Below, in pieces: positions 43,901 to 52,223 of a stretch of 64,000 bases of DNA. Source of the stretch: Gammaproteobacteria bacterium (GTDB lineage Bacteria > Pseudomonadota > Gammaproteobacteria > Steroidobacterales > Steroidobacteraceae). The DNA lies in contig CANGBB010000003.1 of NCBI GenBank assembly GCA_947452065.1, forward strand, positions 1 through 64,000. The letters are read 5' to 3'. How positions within the stretch are numbered: position 1 is the stretch's first letter; every line of letters begins with the position of its first letter. Position numbers and translations under genes: made by a program. The notes under the pieces were generated by a model. The model was given only the letters and a program-made list of their open reading frames with translations. It had not been told where the DNA came from and did no database searches.

Positions 43901-46535
43901 CATCAGCGTCGACATTCCACGTGAGCAATTCACGGTGATCACCGGCGTGTCAGGCTCTGGTAAATCCACGCTGGCGTTCGATATCGTGTTCAGCGAAGGC
44001 CAGCGCCGTTATCTGGAATCACTGAACGCCTATGCACGGCAGTTCGTCCAGCCTCCTTCCAGACCCGACATCGACACCATCAGCGGCATTCCGCCAACCG
44101 TAGCCATCGAGCAGCGCGCCAGCCGTGGCGGCCTGAAGAGCACGGTTGCCACGCTGACGGAGATCTATCACTTCCTGCGCTTGCTCTATGTACGCCTCGG
44201 AGTTCAGCACTGTCCGGAGTGCGAGGTGGCGATCGAGCCGCAGAGCGTGGATTCCATAGCCGCGCAGATCGTTCGACGTCATCGCGGTCGCTCAGTGCAA
44301 CTGCTGGCGCCACTGGTAGCCCAGCGTAAAGGCATCTACACCGACTTGGCGCGCTGGGCAGCTGCACGCGGCGCACGACAGCTGCGCGTGGACGGTCAGT
44401 TCGTACCCACAGAACCGTTCCCGAAGCTCAAACGCTTCGTCGAACACACGATTGAGCTTCCCGTCGCCACTGTTACCGTCAGCCCTACCGATGAGACAGC
44501 GTTACGGCAAGCCCTTGAGCAAACCTTGGCCGCCAGTCGCGGCATCGTCAACGTACTGGATGCATCGGGTCGCACCGAGACCTTCTCCAGTCGTCGTGCC
44601 TGCCCGCGTTGCGGGCGTGGCTTCGCAGAGCCCAACCCACGCCTGCTGTCCTTTAACTCATCTCAGGGTTGGTGTACCAGCTGCCACGGCAGCGGGCTGC
44701 GCATCGAGGATCTGGATGAGGAGAGCACCGGCGAGGAGGCTGCATGGCATATGGCAGATACGCAGCATGCCGAGCATTGCCATGAATGCGCCGGCCAGCG
44801 CCTGAATCCCATCGCACTGAATCTTCGGCTGGACGGTCGCAACATTGCGGAGCTGACGGCCTTACCCGTCACAGCATTACGCGAGGCACTATCGACACTC
44901 ACACTCGATGACCGCGCTCAGGCCATCGCCCGCGATGCGCTACAGGAGATTCACACACGTCTACAATTCCTTGAGCGCGTTGGGCTGGGCTATCTGACGC
45001 TGAATCGCGCTGCGCCAACACTCTCAGGCGGCGAAGCGCAGCGCATCCGTCTCGCTGCGCAATTGGGTTCCAATCTGCAAGGCGTCTGCTATGTGCTTGA
45101 TGAGCCCTCCATCGGTCTGCATCCGCGTGACAATGCGCTGCTGCTGGATGCGCTGCGTCAGCTGGCCAGTGCGCGCAACACACTGGTCGTCGTCGAACAT
45201 GACGAAGAGACCATGCGACGCGCGGATCATGTGATCGACCTCGGCCCCGGTGCGGGTGTGCGCGGTGGCCATGTGGTCGCCACTGGCACCGCCGAACAGC
45301 TGCAGAAGAACGCGTCATCACTGACCGGACGCTATCTGGCAGCGCCGCTGCGCCATCCGCTCACCCCGCGTCGGGTCGTGGATGAAGACACTGCAGTGCT
45401 GCATTTACAGGGCATCGAGCACCACAACCTGTGCGGCGTGGAGCTGCGCTTGCCGCTGGGCCGACTGGTCGTAGTGACTGGTGTATCCGGCTCCGGTAAG
45501 TCATCGCTGACACGCGACATCCTGTACGAGAATGTTCGTGCGCGGTTGGCGGGTGAGACTACGCTGCAGGGGCTGCGCAAGCTCAACGGTGTGCAGCACG
45601 TCGACCGCGTACTCGAAGTCGACCAGACGCCCATCGGGCGAACTCCCCGCTCCTGCCCGGCCACTTATGTGGGCTTCTGGGATGAGATCCGACAGCTCTT
45701 TGCGGGCAGCAACGAAGCACGCGTGCGCGGTTACACCGCCAGCCGGTTCTCATTCAACACCTCTGGCGGGCGCTGCACAGAATGCGAGGGTCAGGGCCAG
45801 CGCACCATCGAGATGAGTTTTCTGCCTGACGTCAAAGTCAGCTGCGCCCGTTGCCAGGGAGCTCGCTTCGATGCAGAGACCCGCAGCGTTCTGTGGCGCG
45901 AGCGGTCAATCAGTGATGTATTGGCGATGAACGTTGACGACGCACTAGAATTCTTCGCCGCACAAACGAAGATCCGCCGGCCGCTGCAACTGCTACATGA
46001 TGTTGGGCTAGGCTATCTGACGCTTGGCCAGCCGAGCCCGACACTGTCCGGTGGCGAGGCCCAGCGCATGAAGCTGGTCACCGAGCTGGCGCGCCTCTCC
46101 CAAGGCGCGATCCGGGGCAAGCGCTCCCATACACTCTATGTGCTCGACGAACCCACTGTGGGTCTGCATATGGCCGACATCGAGCGCCTCACAGCGGTGC
46201 TGCATCGATTGGTTGATGCCGGCAACTCCGTCGTCATCGTCGAACACGATCTGGACATCATGGCCGAGGCCGACTGGATCATCGACCTGGGTCCCGGCGC
46301 CGGCAATGATGGCGGCCGCATCGTGGCACAGGGCACGCCCGCGGACGTCGCGGCCTTGAGTCGCGTTAGCGCTGGCAAGACACGCCGTGCAGCAGCCGCT
46401 CGCGGAAAGACCACTCGAACTCGCGCCGCCGCTGATTCAACGCAGGGCTCAGCGACGAGTGCGGCGCTGGCCTCTTTCCTGAGCACGCGTGCTGACCCCT
46501 CTTCAGGGGTATCGTCCAAATCGGATTTGCGGTGA
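40974..46535 (+). CDS. Double-length UvrA with four ABC modules
   Basis: UvrA recognises DNA lesions and loads UvrB in nucleotide excision repair. Normal UvrA is about 940 residues with two ABC modules; this frame is 1853 residues and holds two complete UvrA-like units. Walker A motifs (GVSGSGKSS/T) start at residues 32, 622, 991 and 1503, each followed by its own LSGGE signature. Zinc motifs occur in both halves (CPVCHGARL, CPECSGNGFEHVEMQFL; CHECAGQRLNP, CTECEGQGQRTIEMSFL). The join near residues 930-960 is a low-complexity Ser/Thr/Ala/Arg linker. Tandem UvrA paralogues exist in some proteobacteria, often alongside a normal uvrA. The Ala/Arg/Thr-rich tail is probably disordered. Confidence 0.93.
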   Translation: MSEFIRVRGARQNNLQNLDLDLPLNELLVVTGVSGSGKSSLVFDTLYAEGQRRYVETFSPYARQFLDRMDKPQVDRIEGVPPAIAIDQTNPVRTSRSTVGTMTEINDHLKLLYARAATLHCRQCSETVRRDDAGSIAADLPQRCTALSGIGNEPRLLICFPVPVPPKMKPAALRAELEKQGYSRIHSETARQFIVVQDRLRLRADDQARLLEAIEAATRAGHGRITVHVLDEAGEELAQLPYSTALHCAPCDLQYEDATPALFSFNSPIGACENCKGFGRVIGIDYGLVVPDETKSLRGGAVRPWMTPSYKECHDDLLRFGKLRGLPLDTPWRDLTDTQRRWVIDGEGDWNKKVWYGARRFFEWLETKSYKMHIRVLLSKYRSYTECPVCHGARLKPDALLWRLGEHNIHALTLLPLDQCRDFMAALRLPGSLDEATDLVLAEVRSRLQFLCEVGLGYLTLDRQSRTLSGGEVQRINLTTALGTSLVNTLFVLDEPSIGLHPRDMNRVIQVMHRLRDAGNSLVVVEHDAQIMVEADRLLDIGPGAGEHGGRVVCFDTPQAVCRHPDSLTGAWLSGRRHLPPVRGTGTPAKDAGSLRLLNVREHNLRGIDVEIPLGRMVCLTGVSGSGKSTLAQDVLYRALQKAHGKPGETPGAHRVLLGAELIDEAVMIDQTPIGRTTRSNPVSHVGAFDEIRKLFANTADAKLRRYTAGTFSFNSGTGRCPECSGNGFEHVEMQFLSDVYLRCGSCDGRRYRAETLEVRISGATGQNLNIAEVLDLTVAQAVDFFARAPRVLARLQPLAEVGLDYVRLGQPVPTLSGGEAQRLKIAGYLAEAALKTGEKGKLLLFDEPTTGLHFEDIAKLLRAFGRLLDIGHSLLVIEHNLDVIAASDWIIDLGPEGGHGGGAVVCTGTPEQVRAHLTSHTGHALRQHAGGFQVAEPRSQRSPTARGATKAPAAASRPASNCIEIRGAREHNLHNISVDIPREQFTVITGVSGSGKSTLAFDIVFSEGQRRYLESLNAYARQFVQPPSRPDIDTISGIPPTVAIEQRASRGGLKSTVATLTEIYHFLRLLYVRLGVQHCPECEVAIEPQSVDSIAAQIVRRHRGRSVQLLAPLVAQRKGIYTDLARWAAARGARQLRVDGQFVPTEPFPKLKRFVEHTIELPVATVTVSPTDETALRQALEQTLAASRGIVNVLDASGRTETFSSRRACPRCGRGFAEPNPRLLSFNSSQGWCTSCHGSGLRIEDLDEESTGEEAAWHMADTQHAEHCHECAGQRLNPIALNLRLDGRNIAELTALPVTALREALSTLTLDDRAQAIARDALQEIHTRLQFLERVGLGYLTLNRAAPTLSGGEAQRIRLAAQLGSNLQGVCYVLDEPSIGLHPRDNALLLDALRQLASARNTLVVVEHDEETMRRADHVIDLGPGAGVRGGHVVATGTAEQLQKNASSLTGRYLAAPLRHPLTPRRVVDEDTAVLHLQGIEHHNLCGVELRLPLGRLVVVTGVSGSGKSSLTRDILYENVRARLAGETTLQGLRKLNGVQHVDRVLEVDQTPIGRTPRSCPATYVGFWDEIRQLFAGSNEARVRGYTASRFSFNTSGGRCTECEGQGQRTIEMSFLPDVKVSCARCQGARFDAETRSVLWRERSISDVLAMNVDDALEFFAAQTKIRRPLQLLHDVGLGYLTLGQPSPTLSGGEAQRMKLVTELARLSQGAIRGKRSHTLYVLDEPTVGLHMADIERLTAVLHRLVDAGNSVVIVEHDLDIMAEADWIIDLGPGAGNDGGRIVAQGTPADVAALSRVSAGKTRRAAAARGKTTRTRAAADSTQGSATSAALASFLSTRADPSSGVSSKSDLR

Positions 46536-46574
46536 CAGCCCGGCTACTGAGCGTCGTCGGGCTATACTCCAGCC

Positions 46575-46874
46575 ATGGATAACGGTCTGCTGTGCTGGAA
46601 ATGTGGTGCCTCGCTGGCGCAGCTGTCGTTGCCACTGCTCCGCCGAGATGAATGCCCGGCGTGCCGCGCCGAACTTCATGTGTGCCGCCTGTGCGTCGAT
46701 TACGCGCCGGGCTTGGCCAAGCAGTGTCGAGAGCCCACCGCGGAAGAAGTCAGCGACAAAACCCACGCTAATTTCTGCGACCACTTCAAGCCGAAGGTTG
46801 GCGCCTGGGTGGCCGCTGACAACAGTGCCGCCGAGAAGGCGCGCAGCGAACTGGAAAAGCTCTTCGGCGGCTGA
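46575..46874 (+). CDS. Small Cys-rich protein, probable zinc ribbon
   Basis: A 99-residue acidic protein. Cys pairs C7xxC10, C27xxC30 and C37xxC40 (LLCWKCGA, ECPACRAE, VCRLCVDY) plus C51 and C68 suggest one or two zinc sites. The C-terminal part is helical. I recall similar small conserved proteins in proteobacteria but no assigned function. A TATACT box at 46563 would start the mRNA at or next to the ATG, so it may be leaderless. Otherwise it follows uvrA by 39 bases and could be co-transcribed. Confidence 0.75.
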   Translation: MDNGLLCWKCGASLAQLSLPLLRRDECPACRAELHVCRLCVDYAPGLAKQCREPTAEEVSDKTHANFCDHFKPKVGAWVAADNSAAEKARSELEKLFGG

Positions 46875-46904
46875 TGGGAGCAGCGATCCGGCGAGTGCGC
46901 AGGA

Positions 46905-48140
46905 TCAGCCCAGCGACGATAAACGGCGCAGCTGCGGGAAACACTGCCGCCACAGCATCACCACAATCAGTGTGGCAACGCCGCCGAACAGCACTGACGG
47001 CACCACACCAAACCAGCCGGCCACAACACCCGACTCGAATCCGCCTAGCTCATTCGAGGCGCCAATGAACATGGAATTGACTGCACTGACACGACCGCGG
47101 ATTTCCTCGGGTGTATTGAGCTGCACGAGCATCGTACGGACATAGACACTGATCATGTCGCCGGCACCGGCAATGATCAGCGCAGCAAGCGATAGCCAGA
47201 AGCTGGTCGATAAGCCGAACACGATGGTGGCCACACCAAACACCGCCACCCCGCCGAACAGCCAGTCCCCCGCACGATTGCGCAGGGGTCGTGCAGCCAA
47301 CAGAAGACCGACCACTGCTGCACCTATTGCCGGACCGGAGCGCAGCAGGCCAAGGCCTGCCGGTCCCACCTTGAGAATATCCGCAGCAAAGATCGGCAGG
47401 AGCGCCGTCGCTCCACCAAAAAGCACCGCAAAAAGATCGAGCGAGAGACATCCCAGCACGACTGGATTGCGGAATACATGCCGCATACCGTGAAAGAGCT
47501 CCTGGCCACGTTGCCACAGAGGCTCATCACTGCGCAGTGAGGGCGGCAAAGTCACGCGGTTACTGATCGTCAGCAACGCCGTAGCCAGATACAACGCTGC
47601 ACAGGTGGCATACACGATATGCGCCCCGAAGAGATAAAGCACTCCACCCAGCGCCGGCCCGCCTACCACCGTGATCTGCCGCAGCATGGAATCCGTCGCC
47701 AGCGACGCAGCAAGGTCTTCGCGCGGGACGATGTTGACAAGAAAGGCCTGCATCGCCGGCGCCCAGAACGCACGGGTCGCGCCAAACAACGCAATCGCGC
47801 CATACACAGGCCAGGCTGAGCTCAGTCCACGCAATGCGAACCAGCACAGCGACAACGCACAGACGCACTCAACTAACGCCGCAATGATCACCAGATGTCG
47901 GCGATTGAAGTGATCCGCAGCATGACCGCCCACCAGCACCAAACAGAAGAACGGGAGAAATTCCCAGAGACCGACGAGCCCCAGAGCCAGCGGATCGTGC
48001 GTCAGCTCATAGACATGCCATCCAACCGCAACACCCAGCATCTGCCAGCTGAGGCCGGCGCACAATCGGCCGATCGTATAGCGTGCAAAGCGGGGATTAC
48101 GCAGGAACGGAAGGAGCCGCGCCTGGCGCGTGACACTCAA
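46905..48140 (-). CDS. MFS transporter
   Basis: A 411-residue major facilitator with about 12 membrane helices, of the EntS-like/MFS_3 subgroup. Typical blocks are FARYTIGRLCAGLSWQMLGVAVGWHVYELT, GGHAADHFNRRHLVI (loop 2-3 motif) and LNTPEEIRGRVSAVNSMFIGASNELGGFESG. Likely an exporter; substrate unknown. It starts with TTG at 48140, overlapping the stop of the upstream permease gene as TTGA, with GGGGGAG a few bases before. This indicates coupled translation. Confidence 0.87.
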   Translation of the reverse strand: MSVTRQARLLPFLRNPRFARYTIGRLCAGLSWQMLGVAVGWHVYELTHDPLALGLVGLWEFLPFFCLVLVGGHAADHFNRRHLVIIAALVECVCALSLCWFALRGLSSAWPVYGAIALFGATRAFWAPAMQAFLVNIVPREDLAASLATDSMLRQITVVGGPALGGVLYLFGAHIVYATCAALYLATALLTISNRVTLPPSLRSDEPLWQRGQELFHGMRHVFRNPVVLGCLSLDLFAVLFGGATALLPIFAADILKVGPAGLGLLRSGPAIGAAVVGLLLAARPLRNRAGDWLFGGVAVFGVATIVFGLSTSFWLSLAALIIAGAGDMISVYVRTMLVQLNTPEEIRGRVSAVNSMFIGASNELGGFESGVVAGWFGVVPSVLFGGVATLIVVMLWRQCFPQLRRLSSLG

Positions 48141-49207
48141 CCCGCTCCCCCCGACTGGTCGATGCGCTCAGAGCGCCATTCCCGCCACACCGCTAGCATC
48201 ACCGCCAGTAAGGCGGGACCGACGAACAATCCAACCAGTCCGAAGGCGGCCAGGCCACCGAGCACCCCGAAAAGAACCAGCAGGAACGGCACTCCGGTAC
48301 TGCCACCGATCACCAGAGGCCGGATGACATTGTCGATCCAGCTCACGGCCGTCGCACACCAGATGACCAGACCAATGGCCGGCACGGTTTGACCTGCAGC
48401 GAACATCCAGATTGCAATACTGCCCCACACCAGCGGCACGGCAAAGGGAATCAGTGAAGCCACCATGGTCACCAGACCGGCAAAGATCGGTGCCGGAACC
48501 CCGGCGACCCAATAGCCCAACCCTGCCAGCGCACCCTGCGACACCGCGCAGACCAGCAGACTCAGCAGCACAGCTTTGACCATCCTGCCAATGGCGTCGA
48601 GATACGCTCCGGAGCGCGAACCGATGATCTCGCGCAGCGCCTCACGCAACTGAGCCGCGAACCGCTCCCCGTCGCGATAGAAGAAGAACAGCGTTACCGC
48701 CGTGATAAACATCTTGCCGAGGTTACGGCCAAAACCGCCCACCAGATCACGCATCTGGCCCATCGAACTACCGAGCAGACCCTGCAATGCATTGCGCAAT
48801 GCCTGCGGATCATTCTGCATGTGGGTGTTGAGATCCTGCAGCCAACTACCCACCAGAGGCATCCGCATCAACGCCGGCGGGAGCTCGTGCTGCCCGGCCA
48901 GCGCCGTGATCGTCTGCCGGTACGCCTCCGTGACCTCGGCACTCAGCAGCCAGACGATGCTGGCGGTGGGCACGATGACCGCGAGTGTCAGCAGCAATGT
49001 CATGGCCAGGGAGCTCAGCGTGCGATTGCCGCGGCACCACTGCTGCATCCGCTCATTCCAGCCCCACGTGGAATAGCCTAGGACCGCTGCCCAGATGGCT
49101 GGCACGATGAAGGGCTGCAGCACCATGAAACCGAGTATCAGTACGCCGGCGAGCACCATAATGATGATCACCCGACGCAGCCAAGGCGCAGAACTGAGGT
49201 CGTACAT
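48137..49207 (-). CDS. AI-2E/PerM family permease
   Basis: A 356-residue membrane protein of the AI-2E transporter (PerM/TqsA/YdiK) family. Helices at the N-terminus (VIIIMVLAGVLILGFMVLQPFIVPAIWAAVLGY) are followed by a soluble middle region and a second helix cluster. Family motifs include FFYRDGERF and LIPFAVPLVWGSIAIWMFAAGQTVPAIGLVIW, then IDNVIRPLVIGGSTGVPFLLVLFGVLGGLAAFGLVGLFVGPALLAV. The ATG at 49207 has GGAG 7 nt upstream. Substrates in this family range from quorum signals to ions. The downstream MFS gene is coupled. Confidence 0.87.
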   Translation of the reverse strand: MYDLSSAPWLRRVIIIMVLAGVLILGFMVLQPFIVPAIWAAVLGYSTWGWNERMQQWCRGNRTLSSLAMTLLLTLAVIVPTASIVWLLSAEVTEAYRQTITALAGQHELPPALMRMPLVGSWLQDLNTHMQNDPQALRNALQGLLGSSMGQMRDLVGGFGRNLGKMFITAVTLFFFYRDGERFAAQLREALREIIGSRSGAYLDAIGRMVKAVLLSLLVCAVSQGALAGLGYWVAGVPAPIFAGLVTMVASLIPFAVPLVWGSIAIWMFAAGQTVPAIGLVIWCATAVSWIDNVIRPLVIGGSTGVPFLLVLFGVLGGLAAFGLVGLFVGPALLAVMLAVWREWRSERIDQSGGAG

Positions 49208-49956
49208 CGGAAAACTCCGCTGGAGCAGGCGCAAAGATTACACGATGCGCCCTAAAGATCTGATTTCAACAACTTCCGATCTGAGGCTGGCGTCGCCGCA
49301 TGCCTCAGCGTAAGTACTCTTAGACAACTACTTAAATAACCGCCCTTTTACTCTCGAATGGAAGGACATACCTAATTAATCCTTTAGGACGACCGCATCA
49401 GTGATGAAGCGCTGGGGTTGAGCGGTTAATCGGAGGCGCATTTCATGGTCAGCTATAGACTCTGAAAAATGTCTCAAGTGACCGCTCGAGTTCTGGAATC
49501 GGCGCGAGCGTAACTGCCTTGTATGCTGCGCTAAATACGTTTTGGCTGATGGCAGTCGACTCACCGGGGACAGCATTACCAACGGCTCTTGAGGGGGGTC
49601 TGATCTTGCTCCCTCAAGCATCAAAACGGGTTAAGCGAATAAGACTATGGTTTTGGCGGCATTCCGGTGCCGCACTCTGAGTCAGAGACAAGCTAATCTT
49701 GACTCCAATCGCTACCCGAACGGAAATTATTGGGTTCGTTTTGTAAATTCGGGGTCTTGAGGGCATTTTTTACAATAGGTCCATAATAATCAATGGGTTA
49801 AAAAGGCATTGTTTTACTCATATTTAAGTAACTAATACCCTACTGTACGATCTGACTGAGTCAGGAAAGTGAGGACCGACGCCTTTTCTATCGCCTCTAA
49901 CCTTTCGTGATCATAGCTGGGTGACTTGGCCCCAAAACCGTCCCCAAGTTACCCAA
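49208..49956. other. Gene-poor, relatively AT-rich intergenic gap
   Basis: About 750 bases without a supported gene, visibly less GC-rich than its surroundings, especially 49700-49850. Several inverted repeats are present: CTTGAGGG and CCCTCAAG 15 bases apart near 49590, CTCTGAGTCAGAG near 49675, and CTGACtgaGTCAG near 49852. An open frame of 82 codons (49376-49624, minus) has no ribosome-binding site and unconvincing composition. It could be a decayed gene or island remnant, or hold a small RNA. Confidence 0.5.
49919..49954 (-). terminator. Hairpin just after ilvA
   Basis: GGGTAACTTGG pairs with CCAAGTCACCC (one G-T type mismatch) around a 14-base loop, starting 2 bases after the ilvA stop on the minus strand. 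No U-run follows, so it may stabilise or partly terminate the message. Confidence 0.5.
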
Positions 49957-51474
49957 TCACTTGCCGAGGAACATGCGGTACGCCGGATTATCGGTTTCCT
50001 CAGCATAGGGATACTGCAGTTCATTCAGGTGTTCGAGGAAGCGCGCACGCTCCGCCTGGGGCACCTGGATGCCCGCGAGCACACGGCCGTAATCGGACCC
50101 ATGGTTGCGATAATGGAACAGGGTGATGTTCCAGTTGCCGCCGATGGCGGTGAGGAAACGATGCAGCGCGCCCGGTCGCTCCGGGAACTCGAAGCGGTAG
50201 AGCAGTTCGTCGGCGATGCCAGCGCCGGTGCCGCCGACCATGTAGCGCACGTGCAGCTTGGCCATTTCGTTGTGGGTCATGTCCAGCACGGTATACCCGG
50301 CCTGACGGAGCCGCGCGATCTCGGCCTCGCGGTCAGCGGCTGAACCCGCGGCACTGATGCCGACGAAGATGTGAGCGCGGTCGCTGCCCTGATAGCGGTA
50401 GTTGAATTCGGTGACGCTGCGCTGGCCGAGCAGTTCGCAGAAGCGCAGGAAGCTGCCGCGCTGCTCTGGGATTTCCACGGCCAGCAGTGTCTCGCGGCCG
50501 GCGCCAATGTCGGCGCGCTCGGCGATGTGCCGCAGCCGGTCGAAATTCATGTTCGCGCCGCTGTTGATGGCCACAAGCTTTTGCGAACTCACTTTGTGTC
50601 GTGCCACCCAGGCCTTCAGACCGGCCAGTGCCAGCGCGCCCGATGGCTCGGGCAGCGCACGAGTGTCTTCGAAGGTGTCCTGAATGGCGGCACAGATCTG
50701 GTCGGTATCGACCAAGATCACATCGTCCACATAGCGCTGCGCGAGTGCGAAAGTCTCTTCGCCCACGCGCTTGACCGCGACACCGTCGGCGAACAGGCCT
50801 ACCTGGTCGAGCGTGACGCGCCGGCCGGCGCGCAGCGAATCATGCATCGCGGCTGCATCTTCAGGCTCGACGCCGATGATCTTCACCCGCGGGTAGAGCT
50901 GCTTCACGCACGCGGCGACGCCGGAAATGAGTCCACCGCCACCCACCGGCAGGAAGATGGCGTCCAGCTCGCCGCCGGTCTGACGCAGGATCTCCATTCC
51001 GATGGTGCCCTGCCCGGCTATCACATCGGGGTCATCGAAGGGATGCACAAAGGTCAGCCCGCGCTGCTGCGTCAGCTTCATGGCGTGTTCATAGGCGGCA
51101 TCGAAGACGTCGCCGTGCAGCACCACCTCGCCGCCGAGACTGGCCACCGCCTGCACCTTGATGTCCGGTGTGGTGCGGGGCATGACGATGACAGCGGGAA
51201 TGCCGCGCTTGCGCGCCGCCAGCGCCACGCCCTGAGCATGGTTGCCGGCCGATGCGGTGATCACGCCGCGACTGGCCGCCGCTTGCGAGAGGTGCGCAAT
51301 CTTGTTGTAGGCACCACGCAGCTTGAACGAGAAAACGGGCTGCAGGTCCTCGCGCTTGAGCAGCACCGTGTTGCCCAGGCGCGCGGACAGGCGCGGCACC
51401 GCATCGAGCGGTGAGTCGATCGCCACGTCGTAGACTTTTGCGCGCAGGATTCGCGCCAGATAATCGTCAACCAT
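49957..51474 (-). CDS. ilvA: Threonine ammonia-lyase, biosynthetic (IlvA)
   Basis: IlvA deaminates threonine to 2-oxobutanoate, the first step to isoleucine. The 505-residue enzyme has the PLP lysine at K51 (FSFKLRGAYNK), SAGNHAQGVAL, and the phosphate-binding glycine loop VGGGGLISGV. The C-terminal part, about 325-505, holds two ACT-like regulatory domains (LLAVEIPEQRGSFLRFCELLG; LYRFEFPERPGALHRFLTAIGG), as in the isoleucine-inhibited long form. The acetolactate synthase genes of the same pathway lie 2.5 kb to the right. Confidence 0.96.
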   Translation of the reverse strand: MVDDYLARILRAKVYDVAIDSPLDAVPRLSARLGNTVLLKREDLQPVFSFKLRGAYNKIAHLSQAAASRGVITASAGNHAQGVALAARKRGIPAVIVMPRTTPDIKVQAVASLGGEVVLHGDVFDAAYEHAMKLTQQRGLTFVHPFDDPDVIAGQGTIGMEILRQTGGELDAIFLPVGGGGLISGVAACVKQLYPRVKIIGVEPEDAAAMHDSLRAGRRVTLDQVGLFADGVAVKRVGEETFALAQRYVDDVILVDTDQICAAIQDTFEDTRALPEPSGALALAGLKAWVARHKVSSQKLVAINSGANMNFDRLRHIAERADIGAGRETLLAVEIPEQRGSFLRFCELLGQRSVTEFNYRYQGSDRAHIFVGISAAGSAADREAEIARLRQAGYTVLDMTHNEMAKLHVRYMVGGTGAGIADELLYRFEFPERPGALHRFLTAIGGNWNITLFHYRNHGSDYGRVLAGIQVPQAERARFLEHLNELQYPYAEETDNPAYRMFLGK

Positions 51475-51565
51475 GAGGCGAAAGCTTAAGCGATCGCAGG
51501 CCCTCGGCGCAGCCTGATCGCGCTACGACGCCGGCGGCGGCCGACGAAGGCAGTGATATGAGCCG

Positions 51566-52126
51566 CTAAGGTGCGTCCAGGAAGGCCCGCAGCTGCCCGA
51601 CCTGCGCCTGGGCGTCCGCCTGACCGGCGGCCAGTGCCGCCACGCTCGCCGTGATCGAATGAACCTGCACGCCGGGTGCCGTCAGACGGATTCGGGTGGC
51701 CGCGCCGTCGCAGAGCGCAATGCGCGTGATCCGGCCCTCGGCCAGCGACAGGAGACGTACGACGACATCGGCGGCCGCACCGGCTGCCAACACATGGGCG
51801 GTGGGAATGCGCAGGCTGTGGAGGAAGTCGAGCACGGCATCGGCCAGTGCTGCGACATCGTTCGTAGCAGCCGGATCAGACTGCCCGGCGCCGGGCGCAT
51901 CAATCGCGAAGACTGAACGATCGATACCCAGCGGCACCAGCAGCGGCTGGAACACGGCAGCCGCCGACTGTGGTGCGGGCAGACACAACAGAGTGGTTAG
52001 TTCATCGAAGCCGCCGCCCGGAGGAATGGCCTGGTAGACATGCAGCTGGCCGAAACGGCATTCGAAATATGCGCGGCGCAGCGTCGGGGCCAGTATTCGC
52101 CGCTTTGGACGAGATGAGAGCGTCAT
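51566..52126 (-). CDS. Degenerate alpha/beta-hydrolase-fold protein
   Basis: A 186-residue protein starting MTLSSRPKRRILAPTL. The alpha/beta hydrolase pattern is visible: VFAIDAPGAGQSDPA (residues 72-86), then helix and HVLAAGAAADVVVRLLSLAEGRITRIALCD. The position that should read GxSxG is GAAAD (116-120), so the nucleophile Ser is missing. The protein also ends before the usual Asp and His of the triad. It is either a non-enzymatic relic that binds something or a gene in decay. The frame upstream to 52510 is not supported. It lies 91 bases upstream of ilvA in the same direction. Confidence 0.6.
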   Translation of the reverse strand: MTLSSRPKRRILAPTLRRAYFECRFGQLHVYQAIPPGGGFDELTTLLCLPAPQSAAAVFQPLLVPLGIDRSVFAIDAPGAGQSDPAATNDVAALADAVLDFLHSLRIPTAHVLAAGAAADVVVRLLSLAEGRITRIALCDGAATRIRLTAPGVQVHSITASVAALAAGQADAQAQVGQLRAFLDAP

Positions 52127-52223
52127 GTAGGTACGGTGCCTCAGCCGCTCCGGAAGAGGCAAGCACGGGTTTGCGCGATCGTGACTTAGCTCAAAGTTGC
52201 ACGGATCTGCCGGCCGTGTTCCG

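Noticed and set aside
49376-49624. 82-codon minus-strand frame in the gene-poor gap
   Set aside because: TTG start without ribosome-binding site, and no recognisable family or composition of a real protein.
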